Shown: positions 44,104 to 56,333, counted from the stretch's first letter. The stretch: 64,000 bases of DNA from Eucommia ulmoides (GCA_016647705.1 CM028336.1:13214880-13278879); one strand, 5' to 3'. A program made the numbers and translations. The notes: generated from the letters alone by a model not told the origin.

Positions 44104-46975
44104 TATTAGACCTCGACTTAGCAAGTACGTCATTAATAATTGCATTCTAGAGCATGAAAAAATTTGGGGAGAATTGGATTAATTAAAATTCAAATCAAAC
44201 ATTTAGGGGTCAAATTGGCAAATTTAAAATTAAACTTGAGATTCAAATTGATAATTAAAATCAAAATTTGAAAATATTAAGGATGAAATTATAATTTTAG
44301 AAACTTTTAAAAGTTGAAATTGATTAAAATAAGGATTGAAAGAAGTTAGGGGGGAGGAAAGTGCAATTTAGCTAAAGTTTATTTTAATATATATATATAT
44401 GTAATGCATAGATTAATGATTAAAAATCCCCCAAGAAAAGTCCAGAACAGAAGAGAGAAAGGAAGAGAGAGAGATTCGTCGGTGATTGTTTTAGCGCCGA
44501 TCGTGTGGGGTTCCTCGGCAGTGGTTTGCGTGTGGCGTCTCTGTGTGTGTGGTTACTGTTCTGTGCAATTGCTACGTGGTGAATGTGTGTTTTGGAGCGT
44601 GGGCACTGTTGTGTGTGTTTGTCGGCGTGCATGTGTGTGTTTCTTGTTCGTCCAACGGCGGCGGTGCAGATAGTGTGTATGTATGATTATGTGTGTGTTC
44701 AGATTGTTCGGTGTCCGGTGGTGTGGGTTTTGATCATCGGCGGTGAGTTAGAGAGAGAGAAAATGGGTTTGGCCTGGCGTGTGGGTTCTATTACGAGCTG
44801 CTATTATGTGTGGGTGATCATGGCCTGAAAGTGTGTGTCTACTGTATGTGTGTGAATGTGTTGTGCCGTCGATCAATTGGTTCGACGGTGGTCGCTTGGT
44901 GTGGGATTTGTTGGTAGTCGGAGCAGAAGATGATCGTCGGAAGAGAGAGAGAGAGATAGAGAGGATCGGCGGTGGATGGTCATTCCGTGGTGTGGGTTGC
45001 TGGTTCGGCGGTGTGTTCGGTCAGTGGTGGGTGTCCGTCTAGTGCCGGTATAGGAGTGAGCGGGCTTGTGTATATGTTCCGTGATTGTGTGTGTGTATGT
45101 TCTGCTGGACGACTGTATGTGTGTGTGTGTGTGTGTGTGTGTTGTTCCTGCTTTATGTGTGTGTGTGTCCTGTATGTGAGAGTGTGTAAATGGGTCCGGT
45201 AGTGTTGTCGTTCGGCGGTGTGTGTGCGTGTATATCGCCAGAGTTGTTGCCGGGGAGTTAGAGAGAGGAAGTGGGTATGTGTGTGTGGGTGTGTGGTTGT
45301 CTATGTATGTGTGCTCTGTGTGTGTGTGCTGCTGCAATTGTATATGGGTGGTCGGTTGTGGGTTGGCCGGCGAACAGTGGCGGAGAGGAGTGGAAGAGGC
45401 CTGTAGCTGCAGTAGAATAGCAAACAGAAACGGAAAGCAGAAGCAAAAAACGAAAAAAATAAAATAAAATAAAATAAATAAATAAATAAAAATGAAGAGG
45501 AGAAGAAAGAAGAAATTACATAAAGAATCCCAATAAAAATTCAAAATCCGTCTCGTGACCCGTGAACGATTCGGAATGGGTAACCTTTTTCCGTTAAGTT
45601 TATTTTAGTTTTGTTAAATTAAATTCTAGCATAAAAATTTTGTAACCGGAATAATAAATTTGGGACTATTAAATGAAAAATTAAACCGAATAATAATTTT
45701 ACATAATAAAATATGGGGACGGGAAAATAACAAGAATTAGGGTCTACATTACATGATTAGGTGATTTTATATAAAATATTAATTTAGGCCCTGTCACTAT
45801 TAGGTTCGCAGGCACCAGAGTATCAGTAGAGGATAATCTGTAAAAACTGTTCGGAGTGGGTAGCCAGGTAAGTGTACTGTCTTCTTACCAAACTATTTTA
45901 TATATATATATGCGTGTAAAATGGTTTTGGTGAAATCAGACTTTTTTTAAAGAAAGTGAAAAATATGATTTTTGGATTAAAGTCAGTTTTGGAAATAGAG
46001 GGTGATTTTTAAGATTTGACGATGTTGATTAAACGATGTTATTGATTTGTGATTTGATGAGGACGTTATTGATTTGACGATACTATAGTATTTGCCTATT
46101 TCGGTAGAGTGATGATTATCTGCTTTGACAGAGTGATGGTATTGATTTGACGATGTTATTGATTTGACGATACCATAGTATTTATCTATTTTGGCAGAGT
46201 GAGGTTATCCGCTTCGGCGGAGTGATGTTTATCTGCTTCGGCAGAGTGATGTTAAACGTTTATACTGCGCAGTGATTATCCGCTTCGGCGGAGTGATGGG
46301 TGTTCGTAGGAAGGCATATCCTACAGATGGTACGGTACTATTGCAACTCCCGATCGTGAGGTTAAACGATCACTATGGCTAGCTAGTGTGTATTGTGGTG
46401 GAGTGGTGGTTTGAGATATGTGTTTGAGATGTGGTGTTTTACCTATATTGGGTGATTTATTATTTATTTATGGTGATTGGTATGATTTTATACTGGATGG
46501 ATTTTGATGAAACTAGTGTGTGTTGTGGTGGAGTGGTGATTTTATACTGGAGATTTTACGAGCTATGTGGTGTTTATATACTTACGCTTGATCCATTTAG
46601 ATGTTGTAGAATGATTTATTATTATAAAATATGTTTTTACTAAGAAGGCAGTACACTCGCAAGTGAAATAGCTAGGAGTCGGTCACCTATTGACACTAGT
46701 TAGAGTTATGTGTGTCATGTAATGGAGTCATATGGGAATATTTTGAGACGAGCTGTCAGAGGCGAACCTAAGAGAGGTTCATGAGATTTATCTTGTTGTT
46801 CTTATTTTTTGGGACGGGTGTGTCCCTATAGCACTAAATTTTGTATATGTTGTATATATGATTTTATATTGTTTTATGTATATTATCTTTTTATAAGTTA
46901 GTTTGACGGTCTGGTGATGTCATGTCGATGTCACGTCGGCCCCACGGTGATGGGTGTCCGGGGTGGGATGTGACA
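44104..46975 (+). repeat. Tekay-2 5' LTR
   Basis: 2,872 bp. Landmarks in order: ATATAT run (44389-44400), TG-rich domain (about 44510-45350), GGTTCGCAGGCACCAGAG (45803-45820), AGGTAAGTGTACTGTCTTC (45867-45885), hairpin minisatellite (46094-46330), ACTCCCGATCGTGAGGTTAA (46347-46366), end GGATGTGACA. Confidence 0.92.
46094..46330 (+). repeat. UUCG-type hairpin minisatellite, Tekay-2 5' LTR
   Basis: About seven hairpin units, partly at 23-24-bp spacing. Examples are CCGCTTCGGCGGAG, CTGCTTCGGCAGAG, CTATTTCGGTAGAG, CTGCTTTGACAGAG and CTATTTTGGCAGAG. In the sense strand each is a 4-bp stem with a UUCG or UUUG loop. A different palindrome ACTGCGCAGT lies at 46264-46273. The boundary unit GTAGGA...TCCTAC is at 46307-46324. 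Confidence 0.85.
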
Positions 46976-46979
46976 ATTT

Positions 46980-46991
46980 TGGTATCAGAGC
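46980..46991 (+). promoter_or_regulatory. Tekay-2 primer-binding site
   Basis: TGGTATCAGAGC four bases after the LTR end, complementary to initiator tRNA-Met. The following CTAGGTTATAGGTTCTG is shared with Tekay-1 (7740-7755, minus). Confidence 0.92.
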
Positions 46992-48400
46992 CTAGGTTAT
47001 AGGTTCTGTAAACTTGCCAGTGGAGGTGTCAGTAGAAGACCATGAGATAGGAGGGCGTGCCAGTCATCTAGTTAGTAGGGGACATAAGATAGGGTGTCGA
47101 TAGGTGAGTTCGGTACGTGAGTGTTGGTTATTTCAGTACATTAGCTAGTGCATTCGCATTGTGCATGGTGGGTTGTCTTGTTGGCAGGTGGTGATGCGAT
47201 AAAATTGTGATATTTCTAGTTAGCGGATTTGAGTAATATGGTGCTATTAATGGTGGTAATGGGGGGATTGCGATTGTGGGAGTGCTAATAGTTGGAAATG
47301 TGAGATTTTAATTGAGAAACAACTATATGTGTATTATGTGATGATAAGATAACTATCGGTGGCACCCCGTAAGTTGTTATTAAAATTTTAAATAGTATCG
47401 TAGAGCACACTTAAGTTGGAATGTGAAATGACATTCAAAATAAGTATAAAATCGTCTTTTAGGCAATATGAAAGGAATCTTATGATGATACTAAAAAGAG
47501 AATTGTATTAGTTGGAACTAAGGATGTGAGAAAGTTATGGTGATATTAAAAAGATGTAATTCGGTAGTACATTCTAGGTTGACAAGAAGGTAGAGTAAAA
47601 GTTGGTGGAACTAGTAAATATAACAAATGTAATAGAAAATTATATATAGGAAGTAGCCAAGAATTGTGGGTCTGGGATGATAGTAGGTGCGCGTAAATAT
47701 AATCCATTTGTATGAGTAATTTGGAGTTGCCTGTGGAGTCAAATTTTTTATGAATAAAAGTATGTATTGTTGGGAAGGCGTAACTAGTACCTCAGTTAGT
47801 CTGATAATGGGTCTAGGAGGTTAGAAAAGTGTTAAAGAGAGGATATCAAAATACAGTATGTAGGTGTTAGGCATAAGTTAAAACAAGGTTCGGCGATGGA
47901 TATTGTAGTAGCTAGGGATTTTCCCTATGTAGTTCCGAAAATTGTGGTTGTTGTTAAATAAGTTCCATTATTTTTAAAGAGGTGAACATTTGGCTCAGTA
48001 AGTTGGTTAAATATACTCGTGTTGATAAAATGTGGGAAATTGAGACTTGAAACTATAACCTTGGGACTTTAAAGGTAGTCACTGTGGTGTAGGAAAACTT
48101 GAGTGGATTAATTTAAGTCGACGATTGATTGCACTTAATTGAATTTAAATAATTTCCGTGGTGTAGAAATATTTGGACTTGGAGTAAGTTAGTTTTTGGT
48201 TTAGGAAGTCTTTAATAGAAGAACCTTATGACGACCCTGAGAAACCGGGTCATTATCATAAATTAGACTATCAACTCATGATTTATGTAGACCTGATGTG
48301 TTTTTCCATAAAGATCTGGTGTTGGGCACTCATCGGTTGGAATGGATGGGTGGTTAAATCGATTGTAAAAGACTAGGGTGTTAAATTGTTTTGAGTAGAG
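46992..48400 (+). mobile_element. Tekay-2 leader and unreadable gag/protease region
   Basis: About 1.4 kb with no sustained gag or protease frame. Codon-like fragments occur but none I can assign. It has decayed or been rearranged beyond recognition by eye. Confidence 0.5.
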
Positions 48401-48640
48401 TATTCTCAGTTGAAGGTTAGAGACTGTGACATGGTGAAAACAATGATTCGGTCGAGAGTAGAGAAGAGCATGTAGAACGTCTCCAGAATGTGTTGCTGAT
48501 GCTGCAAGAAAAGCGATTGTGTGCCAAATGCAATAAATATGAATATTGGTTGGATCGAGTGGAAAAATTGGGACGAGTGCTCTTGAGACATAGTATTCAA
48601 GTAAATCCAAAAGGAGTCGAAATGGTAGGTTGATGGAATA
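48401..48640 (+). pseudogene. Tekay-2 reverse transcriptase remnant, core deleted
   Basis: QLKVRDCDMVKT is encoded at about 48409-48444 and matches the palm segment before the active site. It is followed almost at once by SREEHVERLQNVLLMLQEKR (from about 48450) and YEYWLDRVEKLGRVLL, the segment after the active site. The part between, holding the FGLTNAP and FIDD motifs present in Tekay-1 at 5955-6200, is missing. This deletion alone would abolish activity. Confidence 0.75.
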
Positions 48641-48869
48641 TGGAGAAGGCCGAGAACGCGTGACTGGAATTCGAAACTTGTGGAGTGGCAGTGATTATGG
48701 TTACCTTGACAACTTCACAACATTTCTGGTATGACGGGATTTGTGCTTTGAGGCCGAAATCGAGGAACGTGGTTGCGCATATTTGGGTTGCTTATACTAA
48801 TGTATGGGTCAAGTTGAGATCCTTATGAGTTTCATGGGTAGTTGGTCAGATGACCACGTTATTCGAACT

Positions 48870-49130
48870 CGTGATAAGAAATCGACTTTGATCGATGGTG
48901 TGGTAGGAGCTCAGAAGTTGGATGTCTGGTTGGGAAGATTAAAGAGGAATGAAATGGATAATGGTTATAGGACTGACTATCGTGTCAGAAATAATGATGT
49001 AGTTGTAATGATTTGAAATAGATTGCGTGTTTCTAATGATGCCCATATAACGGAAGAGACCTTAAAAGTGGTGCATAGAGCAATAGATGTAATGCCCTGG
49101 TAGTATCAAACTATCTCTCGACTTAGTGAG
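48870..49130 (+). pseudogene. Tekay-2 integrase H2C2 region
   Basis: The plus strand encodes LIDGVVGAQKLDVWLGRLKR, NGYRTDYRVRNNDVVVMI, a stop, then NRLRVSNDAH and TISRLSEHYW. It aligns with Tekay-1 4868-5215 (TLIDRIIEGQKSDTQLGKIR, DYRVRDNDKALMIGNRLCVP). It is a degraded zinc-binding part of integrase. Confidence 0.75.
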
Positions 49131-50030
49131 CATTATTGGTGAAGTGGAGTAGAATGAGAAATCGCAGACATTGCTGTTAGATGTATTGTATGTTAGCAAA
49201 AGTAAGATTGAGCATCAATATCTAGGTAGGTTGTTATAGCTTTGACCTATTCCAGAAGGGAAATGAGAGAGTAGTTCGAGGAATGTTTTCTTGATGCATA
49301 TGCCAAGTATATATTGACGGGATTGTTCGGTTGTATGAGGCACCGGTTCAATGCAAATGTCGAATAATGTTGGGGTAAGGTAATTATTTTAAATCAAAAG
49401 GGAAATTAGATGTTGAATTATACATTTCATAAATATTAGTAGCTTCTGGAAAAAAAGAAAAACAAATGTTGACGAATTATTAAACTTGGTTGATCGGTTA
49501 TTCGAAATTTTGAAATTGGAATTCTGAAATCATAACTGTTGTTGCCGTATTGTGACTTGGATGATAGTTGTTATCAAAGCAAAATAAGTCACCATTGTAT
49601 GAATAGTCCGCGGAGGAACTCGAAAATGCAGTATTGAATGGTGATAACCTAAATTGGCATGTTGTAAATATCGAAAGTTAGGTAGTATTTCCAGGTGATA
49701 ATTCTCAATCAGAGAAACTGTATAGGAGAAACTGTAGTACCAGAATTTAATAATTATTTTGATGTTCTAGTTAAGTTTCCATATTGCCTTGAGTGTCAAG
49801 TTGAGAGTTCGAAACTCTTTTATTTGCGGATTAACAGTCAGTCGAGAAGTGTGATTCAGATGTTAGAGGATATATCGAAGAGTTGTGTTTTGAAATTTCT
49901 GGTAGTAAGGATAATTATGTGGCGCTGATGGAATGTGTTACAATAACAGATACCTTTCGGTAATCAAGGTGGCATCGTATAAAGCACTGTATGCAAAGGA
50001 CGCAAGACTCCAATCGATCGAACCGAGATA
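49131..50030 (+). pseudogene. Tekay-2 integrase core, heavily degraded
   Basis: Only short islands remain. The segment near 49830-49910 (INSQSRSVIQMLEDISKSCV) matches the QTDGQSERTIQTLEDMLRGC block of Tekay-1. The region near 50010-50030 reads like the TEVGE segment that follows the core. The first two catalytic Asp positions cannot be placed with certainty. Confidence 0.6.
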
Positions 50031-51069
50031 GGAGAACTCAACCCAATGTATTGATTTTCTATTACCATTAGGCGGAGTCGGCCTATGGGGGTCATTGAGA
50101 TTTCATGAGAAAATGATAATTTGAAAACTCCTTGAATTGATATGTACTCGCAATACAATATTTTACAATCAGTAACTAATGATTTTTGAGATGTAACAAA
50201 TTTTTATTGGGACGTATTTATGTCCTTCGATTTATACTTATAAGTGGTAAATGTTTGAAGTGTTTGTTTTAGTGAGATGGAAGCGGAATTTATGCACGTG
50301 ATCTTGTCAGGGACTTGATTAAAGGTAGGGGCATGAAAGGAATTCTTCTAAATGACCCGTTTTATGTACTTTGAGATGTAATAATGTGATTTGGTGATAT
50401 CTGTGTGTTTAGAGGGACATCGATATGATTGGGTCATGATTTAAAATGTAGTTATGTGGTTCCGGTATAGTGCGAAACATTAGCTAGTTAGCGGTAATAT
50501 TACAAACATTTATAAGAGTATTGAAGTTAATGATTCTGATTGTGAGTATTGTTGGTTTAAATGTTAAACGAAGATATTTTGATAAACTGGTTGATTGTAA
50601 ATTGTTGGACAAACTGGAGAAATGTTGATTATGAGGAAGATCTGCCAAATTGGAATTAGGGTCGTAGACCTGTTGGAAATAAGATAGACCTCATCCACTG
50701 AAACTATCATGATATTTTAAGAGTATATTGTATTATATTGTTATTGATTGTAATTTTTATCAGAGTAGCGCAACGAAAGCAGTTAGAACCATGAGATTCT
50801 TTGACAATTGGTTGTTTATGTTTAGTGTAACCTACTAAGTGCACCATGTTTCTTGGGTGTTGGATATAATACCGACCACTACAAATGAAAATGATGCAAT
50901 GGTTAGATATGATTTGATGAAAATTGATGATTATAGATTTTGGGGGACTTGTGATTATGGGACCCTACGTAGGAATCAGCATTCTAGAATCACGTAAGGC
51001 GAAATGTGACCATGTGATGTGAATCTAACGTATTATTGGATTGACGAAAATTTCGAGACGAAATTTTTT
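50031..51069 (+). mobile_element. Tekay-2 3' internal region
   Basis: A degraded region where the integrase C-terminus and chromodomain should lie. I see no clean motif. The final bases AATTTCGAGACGAAATTTTT (51047-51066) match the conserved sequence just before the PPT in Tekay elements. Confidence 0.5.
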
Positions 51070-51084
51070 TTAGGAGAGAAGAGT
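51070..51084 (+). promoter_or_regulatory. Tekay-2 polypurine tract
   Basis: TTAGGAGAGAAGAGT immediately before the 3' LTR start TGTAAGACC. Confidence 0.8.
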
Positions 51085-52927
51085 TGTAAGACCTCGACTT
51101 AGCAAATACGTTATTAATAATTGCATTCTAGAGCATGAAAAAATTCGGGGAGAATTGGATTAATTAAAATTCAAATCAAACATTTAGGGGTCAAATTGGG
51201 AAATTTAAAAACATTAAATTTAAACTTGAGATTCAAATTGATAATTAAAATCAAAATTTGAAAATATTAAGGATGAAATTATAATTTTAGAAACTTTTAA
51301 AAGTTGAAATTGATTAAAATAAGGATTGAAAGAAGTTAGGGGAAGGAAATTGCAATTTAGCTAAAGTTTATTTTAATATATATATATATATATATAGCAG
51401 TGAGTGTGTGAACAGTGGGAAGACCGGAGACGGAGCAGAGTGATATATATATATATGTAATGCATAGATTAATGATTAAAAATCCCCCAAGAAAAGTCCA
51501 GAACAGAAGAGAGAAATCCAGAGAAAGAGAAAGAAAGGATGAGAGAGAGAGATTCGCCGGTGATTGTTCTAGCTCCGATCGTGTGGGGTTCGCTGGCGGT
51601 GGTTTGTGTGTGGCGTCTGTGTGTGTGTGGTCGCTGTTCTGTGCAACTGTTACGTGGTGAATGTGTGTTTTGGAGTGTGGGCGCTGTTATGTGTGTTCGT
51701 CGGCGTGCATGTGTGTGTTTCCTGTTCGTCCAACGGCGGCGGTGCAGATGGTGTGTATGTATGATTATGTGTGTGTTCGGCTTGTTTGTCGATTGTTCGG
51801 TGATCCAGTGGTGTGGGTTTTGATCACCGGCGGTGAGTTAGAAAGAGAGAAAGTGGGTTTGGCCTAGCGTGTGGGTTTTGTTTTGAGCTGCTATTGTGTG
51901 TGGGTGATCATGGCCTAAGAGTGTATGTTTACTGTATGTGTGTGTGTGTTGTGCCGTCGATTAATGGGTCCGACGGTGGTCGGTTGGTGTGGGATTTGTT
52001 GGTGGTCGGAGCAAAAGGTGATCGTCGGAGGAGAGAGAGAGAGAAGATCGGCGGTGGATGGTCATTCGGTGGTGTGGGTTGCTGGTTCGGCGGTGTGTTC
52101 GGTCAGTGGTGGGTGTTCGTCCAGTGCCGGCGTAGGAGTGAGCGGGCTTGTGTATATGTTCCGTGATTGTGTGTGTGTATGTATGTGTTCTGCTGGACGA
52201 CTGCATGTGTGTGTGTGTGTGTTGTTCCTGCTTTATGTGTGTGTGTGTCCTATATGTGAGAGTGTATAAATGGGTCTGGTGGTGTTGTCGTTTGGCGGTG
52301 TGTGTGTGTGTATATCGCCGGAGTTGTCGCCGGGGAGTTAGAGAGAAAGGAAGTTGGTATGTGTGTGTGGGTGTGTGGTTGTCTCTGTATGTGTACTCTG
52401 TGTGTGTGTATGTGCTGTGATTGTATGTGGGTGGTCGGTTGTGGGTTGGCCGGCAGACGGTGGCAGGGAGGAGTGGAAGAGGCCGGTGGCTGCAGCAGAA
52501 CAGCAAACAGAAACGGAAAGCAGAAGCAAAAAACGAAAAAAAAAATAAAATTACATAAAGAATCCCAATAAAAATTCAAAATCCGTCTCGTGACCCATGA
52601 ACGATTCGGAATGGGTAACCTTTTTCCGTTAAGTTTATTTTAGTTTTGTTAAATTAAATTCTAGCATAAAAATTTTGTAACCGGAATAATAAATTTGGGA
52701 TTATTAAATGAAAAATTAACCGAATAATAATTTTACATAATAAAATATGGGGACGGGAAAATAACAAAAATTAGGGTCTACATTACATGATTAGGTGATT
52801 TTATATAAAATATTAATTTAGGCCCTGTCACTATTAGGTTCGCAGGCACCAGAGTATCAGTAGAAGATAATCTGTAAAAGCTGTTCGGAGTGGGTAGCTA
52901 GGTGAGTGTACTGTCTTCTTGCCAAAC

Positions 52928-52994
<67 letters not shown>

Positions 52995-54082
52995 TGTAAA
53001 ATGGTTTTAGTGAAATCAGACTTTTTTTAAAGAAAGTGAAAATTGTGATTTTTGGATTAAAGTCGGTTTTGGTAATAGAGGGTGATGTTTGAGGTGAGAT
53101 TTGACGATGTTGATTAAACGAAGTTATTGATTTGACGATGCTATAGTATTTATCTGTTTTGACAGAGTGATGATTATCTGCTTCGACAGAGTGATGGTAT
53201 TGATTTGACGATGTTATTGATTTGACAATGCTATAGTATTTATCTATTTCGGCAGAGTGAGTTTATCCACTTCGGCGGAGTGATGTGATCCGCTTCGGTT
53301 GAGTGATGTTATCCGCTTCAGCGGAGTGATGTTTATCTGTTTCGGCAGAGTGATGTTAGACGTTTATACTGCGCAGTGATTACCCGCTTCAGCGGAGTGA
53401 TGGGTGTTCGTAGGAAGGCATATCCTATGGATGGTATGGTACCGTTGAAACTCCCGATCGTAAGGTTAAAACGATCACTATAGTTAGCCAGTGTGTGTTG
53501 TGGTGGAGTGGTGGTTTGAGATGTGTGTTTGAGATATGGTGTTTTACTTATATTGGGTGATTTATTATTTATTTATGGTAATTGGTATGATTTTATACTA
53601 GATAGATTTTGATGGAACTTATCTGTATCGCTTTATTTTCACTACTTATATACTGGAGATTTTACGAGCTATGTGGTGTTTATATACTTACGCTTGATCC
53701 ATTTAGATGTTGTAGAATGATTTATTATTATAAAATATTTTTTTACTAAGAAGGCAGTACACTCGCAGGTGAAATAGCTAGGAGTTGATCCCCTACTGGC
53801 ACTAGTTAGAGTTATGCATGTCATGCAATGGAGTCATATGGGAGTATTTTGAGACGAGCTGTCAGAGGCGAACCTAAGAGAAGTTCATGAGATTTATCTT
53901 GTTGTTCTTATTTTTTTGGGACGGGTATGTCCTTATAGCACTAAATTTTGTATATGTTGTATAGATGATTTTATATTGTTTTATGTATATTGTCTTTTTA
54001 TGAGTTGGTTTGATGGTCTGGTGATGTCATGTCGACGTCACATCAGCCCCACGATGATGGGTGTCCAGGGTGGGGTGTGACA
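51085..54082 (+). repeat. Tekay-2 3' LTR
   Basis: 2,998 bp, collinear with the 5' LTR. Differences are a 45-bp segment between two TA runs at about 51377-51458 that is absent from the 5' LTR, a long TA run (52931-52990) where the 5' LTR has a short one (45899-45912), and a longer hairpin array (53152-53430). Confidence 0.92.
53152..53430 (+). repeat. UUCG-type hairpin minisatellite, Tekay-2 3' LTR
   Basis: About eight or nine units, including CTGTTTTGACAGAG, CTGCTTCGACAGAG, CCACTTCGGCGGAG, CCGCTTCAGCGGAG (twice) and CTGTTTCGGCAGAG. It has at least one to two more units than the 5' LTR. Several units have a complete 4-bp stem, others one mismatch. Confidence 0.85.
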
Positions 54083-54087
54083 GAATC

Positions 54088-54530
54088 TTTCTAAGTAACA
54101 TCTATGATTGAAAAATTACCTTCTTCTTGGAGTAACTTCAAGAATTATCTTAAACATAAATATAAAGAGATGAGTCTTGAAGATTTTATCTTAAAATTGA
54201 GAATAGAGGAGAAACATCATGTTGCTAAAAAGCGAGTGGATTTCCAAACTATGGAATATAAAGTCAATGAGGTGGAGTTTCGAAGGATTGACAAAAAAAT
54301 GAAAGCTTTATGATTTAGGCCCAAATCACACCTTTAAAGGGGATTTGAATATAAAGTTCGAAGGTGATTACTAGTTTGTGGTAAGGTAGGACATTATGCT
54401 AAAAAATGTCACAAAAGGATTGTGACAAGAAAATCTCAGAAGTCAATCTATCATGCTAATGTAACAGAGGTGGATAACCCTTCTAATAAGATTGATGAGA
54501 TGCATCTTTCGGCTTAATAGATGTTATACA
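54088..54530 (+). pseudogene. Copia gag, C-terminal part with worn zinc knuckle
   Basis: Resumes copia gag after Tekay-2: MIEKLPSSWSNFKNYLKHKY (from 54104), KEMSLEDFILKLRIEEKHHV, then after a stop CGKVGHYAKKCHK near 54377-54412, most of a CCHC RNA-binding knuckle. The first Cys of the CxxC pair is lost. An in-frame stop also lies just after the insertion point. Confidence 0.8.
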
Positions 54531-54578
54531 TATGAGAAATATCTTGAAGAATAAATTTTTAATGCATTATGTGATGTG

Positions 54579-54638
<60 letters not shown>

Positions 54639-55583
54639 GGAGTATTTTATTTTATTTTGCTTTGTTTTGTTTTATGATTGATCATTTAAACATTTGACAT
54701 TGCTAAACTTTTAATTAACTTGGGCTAATGGAAGAGAAAAAATTCTATTAATTAACAAAATATACTAAAATAATTTCAAGTCATATATGTAAGACTTGAG
54801 TGTGAAGTCAAATTGACGAAAACTTCTTTTTAAAAGAAGTGTGAAATCTCTAAATTGATTTGTGCAAATTAGAGGAAAAATATTTTAATACTTCTATTTA
54901 TAATTCAAGAACATCTGGGGGAGATATGTATTCCATAAGAGGTTGTTCAAAACATCTTTTTATAAATGATAGAAAGGTATGAGGTCAATTTACAAATACT
55001 TAAAAATGTGGAGGTGTCTTGATAAATTGATGATTTTTTAAATGATGAAATTAAAATTGAGAAAATGACCACAATTATTAAATCATGGAATACATTATTC
55101 TTGGACATATATTTTACGTAAAACTAAGAGAGTTAAGTTTTTTTTTTTTTAAAAATACATCTAGGAGTATCCAAGACTAAATATTTTAGGAGTAAATTGA
55201 GCCAAATGTTTGTCGACTTATTTAATATATGTGAATTATAAAGAGTATAATGTGATGAAATGCGTAATTTGACACTACGATGTTGTCAAATAAATTTATA
55301 TATGATTTGACAATGTCATGTCAATTAAATTCACGATCAAAGAGTTTGACTAGTATTTTATACAAACTACTAAGTTAAAGTGGAAAAGATACGGCGTTAT
55401 TGAGATTTTTTAAACAAAAATAAATTTGGAGGTCCACATTAAAGCTTGTGAAAAATAAAAATTGTTTTCACATTTATTAAAAGAAATATTTTAATGCGGA
55501 CAAAACTTGTAATAAAATTTATTTATGTCGTGATAAATAAAGAATTATTGATAGGGTACAAAATTGTGTATCATAGTAAGTCT

Positions 55584-55619
<36 letters not shown>
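54531..55619 (+). mobile_element. Copia internal remnant without recognisable pol
   Basis: AT-rich sequence holding an AAT trinucleotide microsatellite (about 54575-54638) and a TA run (55589-55631). Protease, integrase and most of RT are missing. I see no pol motif. Confidence 0.5.
54575..54638. repeat. AAT trinucleotide microsatellite
   Basis: About twenty uninterrupted ATA/AAT units. Confidence 0.95.
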
Positions 55620-55631
<12 letters not shown>

Positions 55632-55635
<4 letters not shown>

Positions 55636-55757
55636 GAGACATAATACCATTCGACAGTTTCTCTCAAAATGAAGTTGTCAAAATTAGTTTTATAAAGTCA
55701 AAAGATAATGTTGCGGATCCATTGGCCAAAAGTCAAACTTGGGAGATAGTTAACTAA
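55632..55757 (+). pseudogene. Copia RNase H C-terminal end
   Basis: The plus strand encodes VKISFIKSKDNVADPLAKSQ followed by a stop at 55755-55757. The phrase KSKDNVADPLTK marks the end of copia pol. This fixes the 3' end of the element's coding region, about 580 bp before the 3' LTR. Confidence 0.8.
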
Positions 55758-56333
55758 TTATCGAGGGGAATGAGGCTAAGCCTATAACAAAATAGTAATC
55801 ATAATGACAACCTAACCTACTTAACTAGATATTCCAAGATGTAGGTTCAAAGGAACAACCGAATTATGAGTGTGACCGCATGTATCACTGCATAGAGTTA
55901 ATATCTATGATACATTCCTAAGATGAAACACTAATAATTGAAATATGTGTGATGATTCATAGAACTTGATTTTATCAAGAAAAATATTCGAGAATACATT
56001 TTTTAAGGAGATTATCTATCTATATGAGTATGAACTGGGCTGGTTCCATGAGAGTGTTCAAGGCCAAAATGAACGCAACCATATAACAAATAATGTCTAA
56101 AGACAATTATATGGTTTCTATTGTCTTGGTTTACACTAAATGCCGAATAGTTCAAGACATCATGTTCACTGGTTGGCTGAGTAAATTCGATAGATTCTCA
56201 CTAGGGAAGGTTCAAGGTAAAAAACTACGTAGTCCGATTCAATTGTTATCTTATTGAACTCTTTTTCTTGTGTCCACATTACATATGCATGTTTATTAAT
56301 TCAATTTCATCCATGTGGGAGACTATTAGACAA
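55758..56333 (+). mobile_element. Copia 3' untranslated region and PPT
   Basis: Non-coding sequence after pol. It ends with CCATGTGGGAGAC (56321-56333), the copia-type polypurine tract next to the 3' LTR. Confidence 0.7.

Larger units (their letters stand above)
44104..54082 (+). mobile_element. Tekay-2: Ty3/gypsy LTR retrotransposon, full-length frame
   Basis: 9,979 bp, plus orientation. LTRs are 44104-46975 (start worn to TATTAGACC) and 51085-54082 (start TGTAAGACC), both ending GTGACA. It is flanked by a perfect 5-bp duplication GAATC (44099-44103, 54083-54087) within copia gag. A Met-tRNA PBS is at 46980-46991 and a PPT at about 51070-51084. The internal region is 4.1 kb, with only pieces of RT and integrase recognisable and no gag. 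The LTRs look alike in large blocks but differ by microsatellite length and a 45-bp segment. Confidence 0.93.

Noticed and set aside
44404-45544. Overlapping open frames up to 223 codons on both strands
   Set aside because: They fall in the TG/CA-rich domain of the Tekay-2 LTR and are repeated, with changes, in the 3' LTR. No protein signature.
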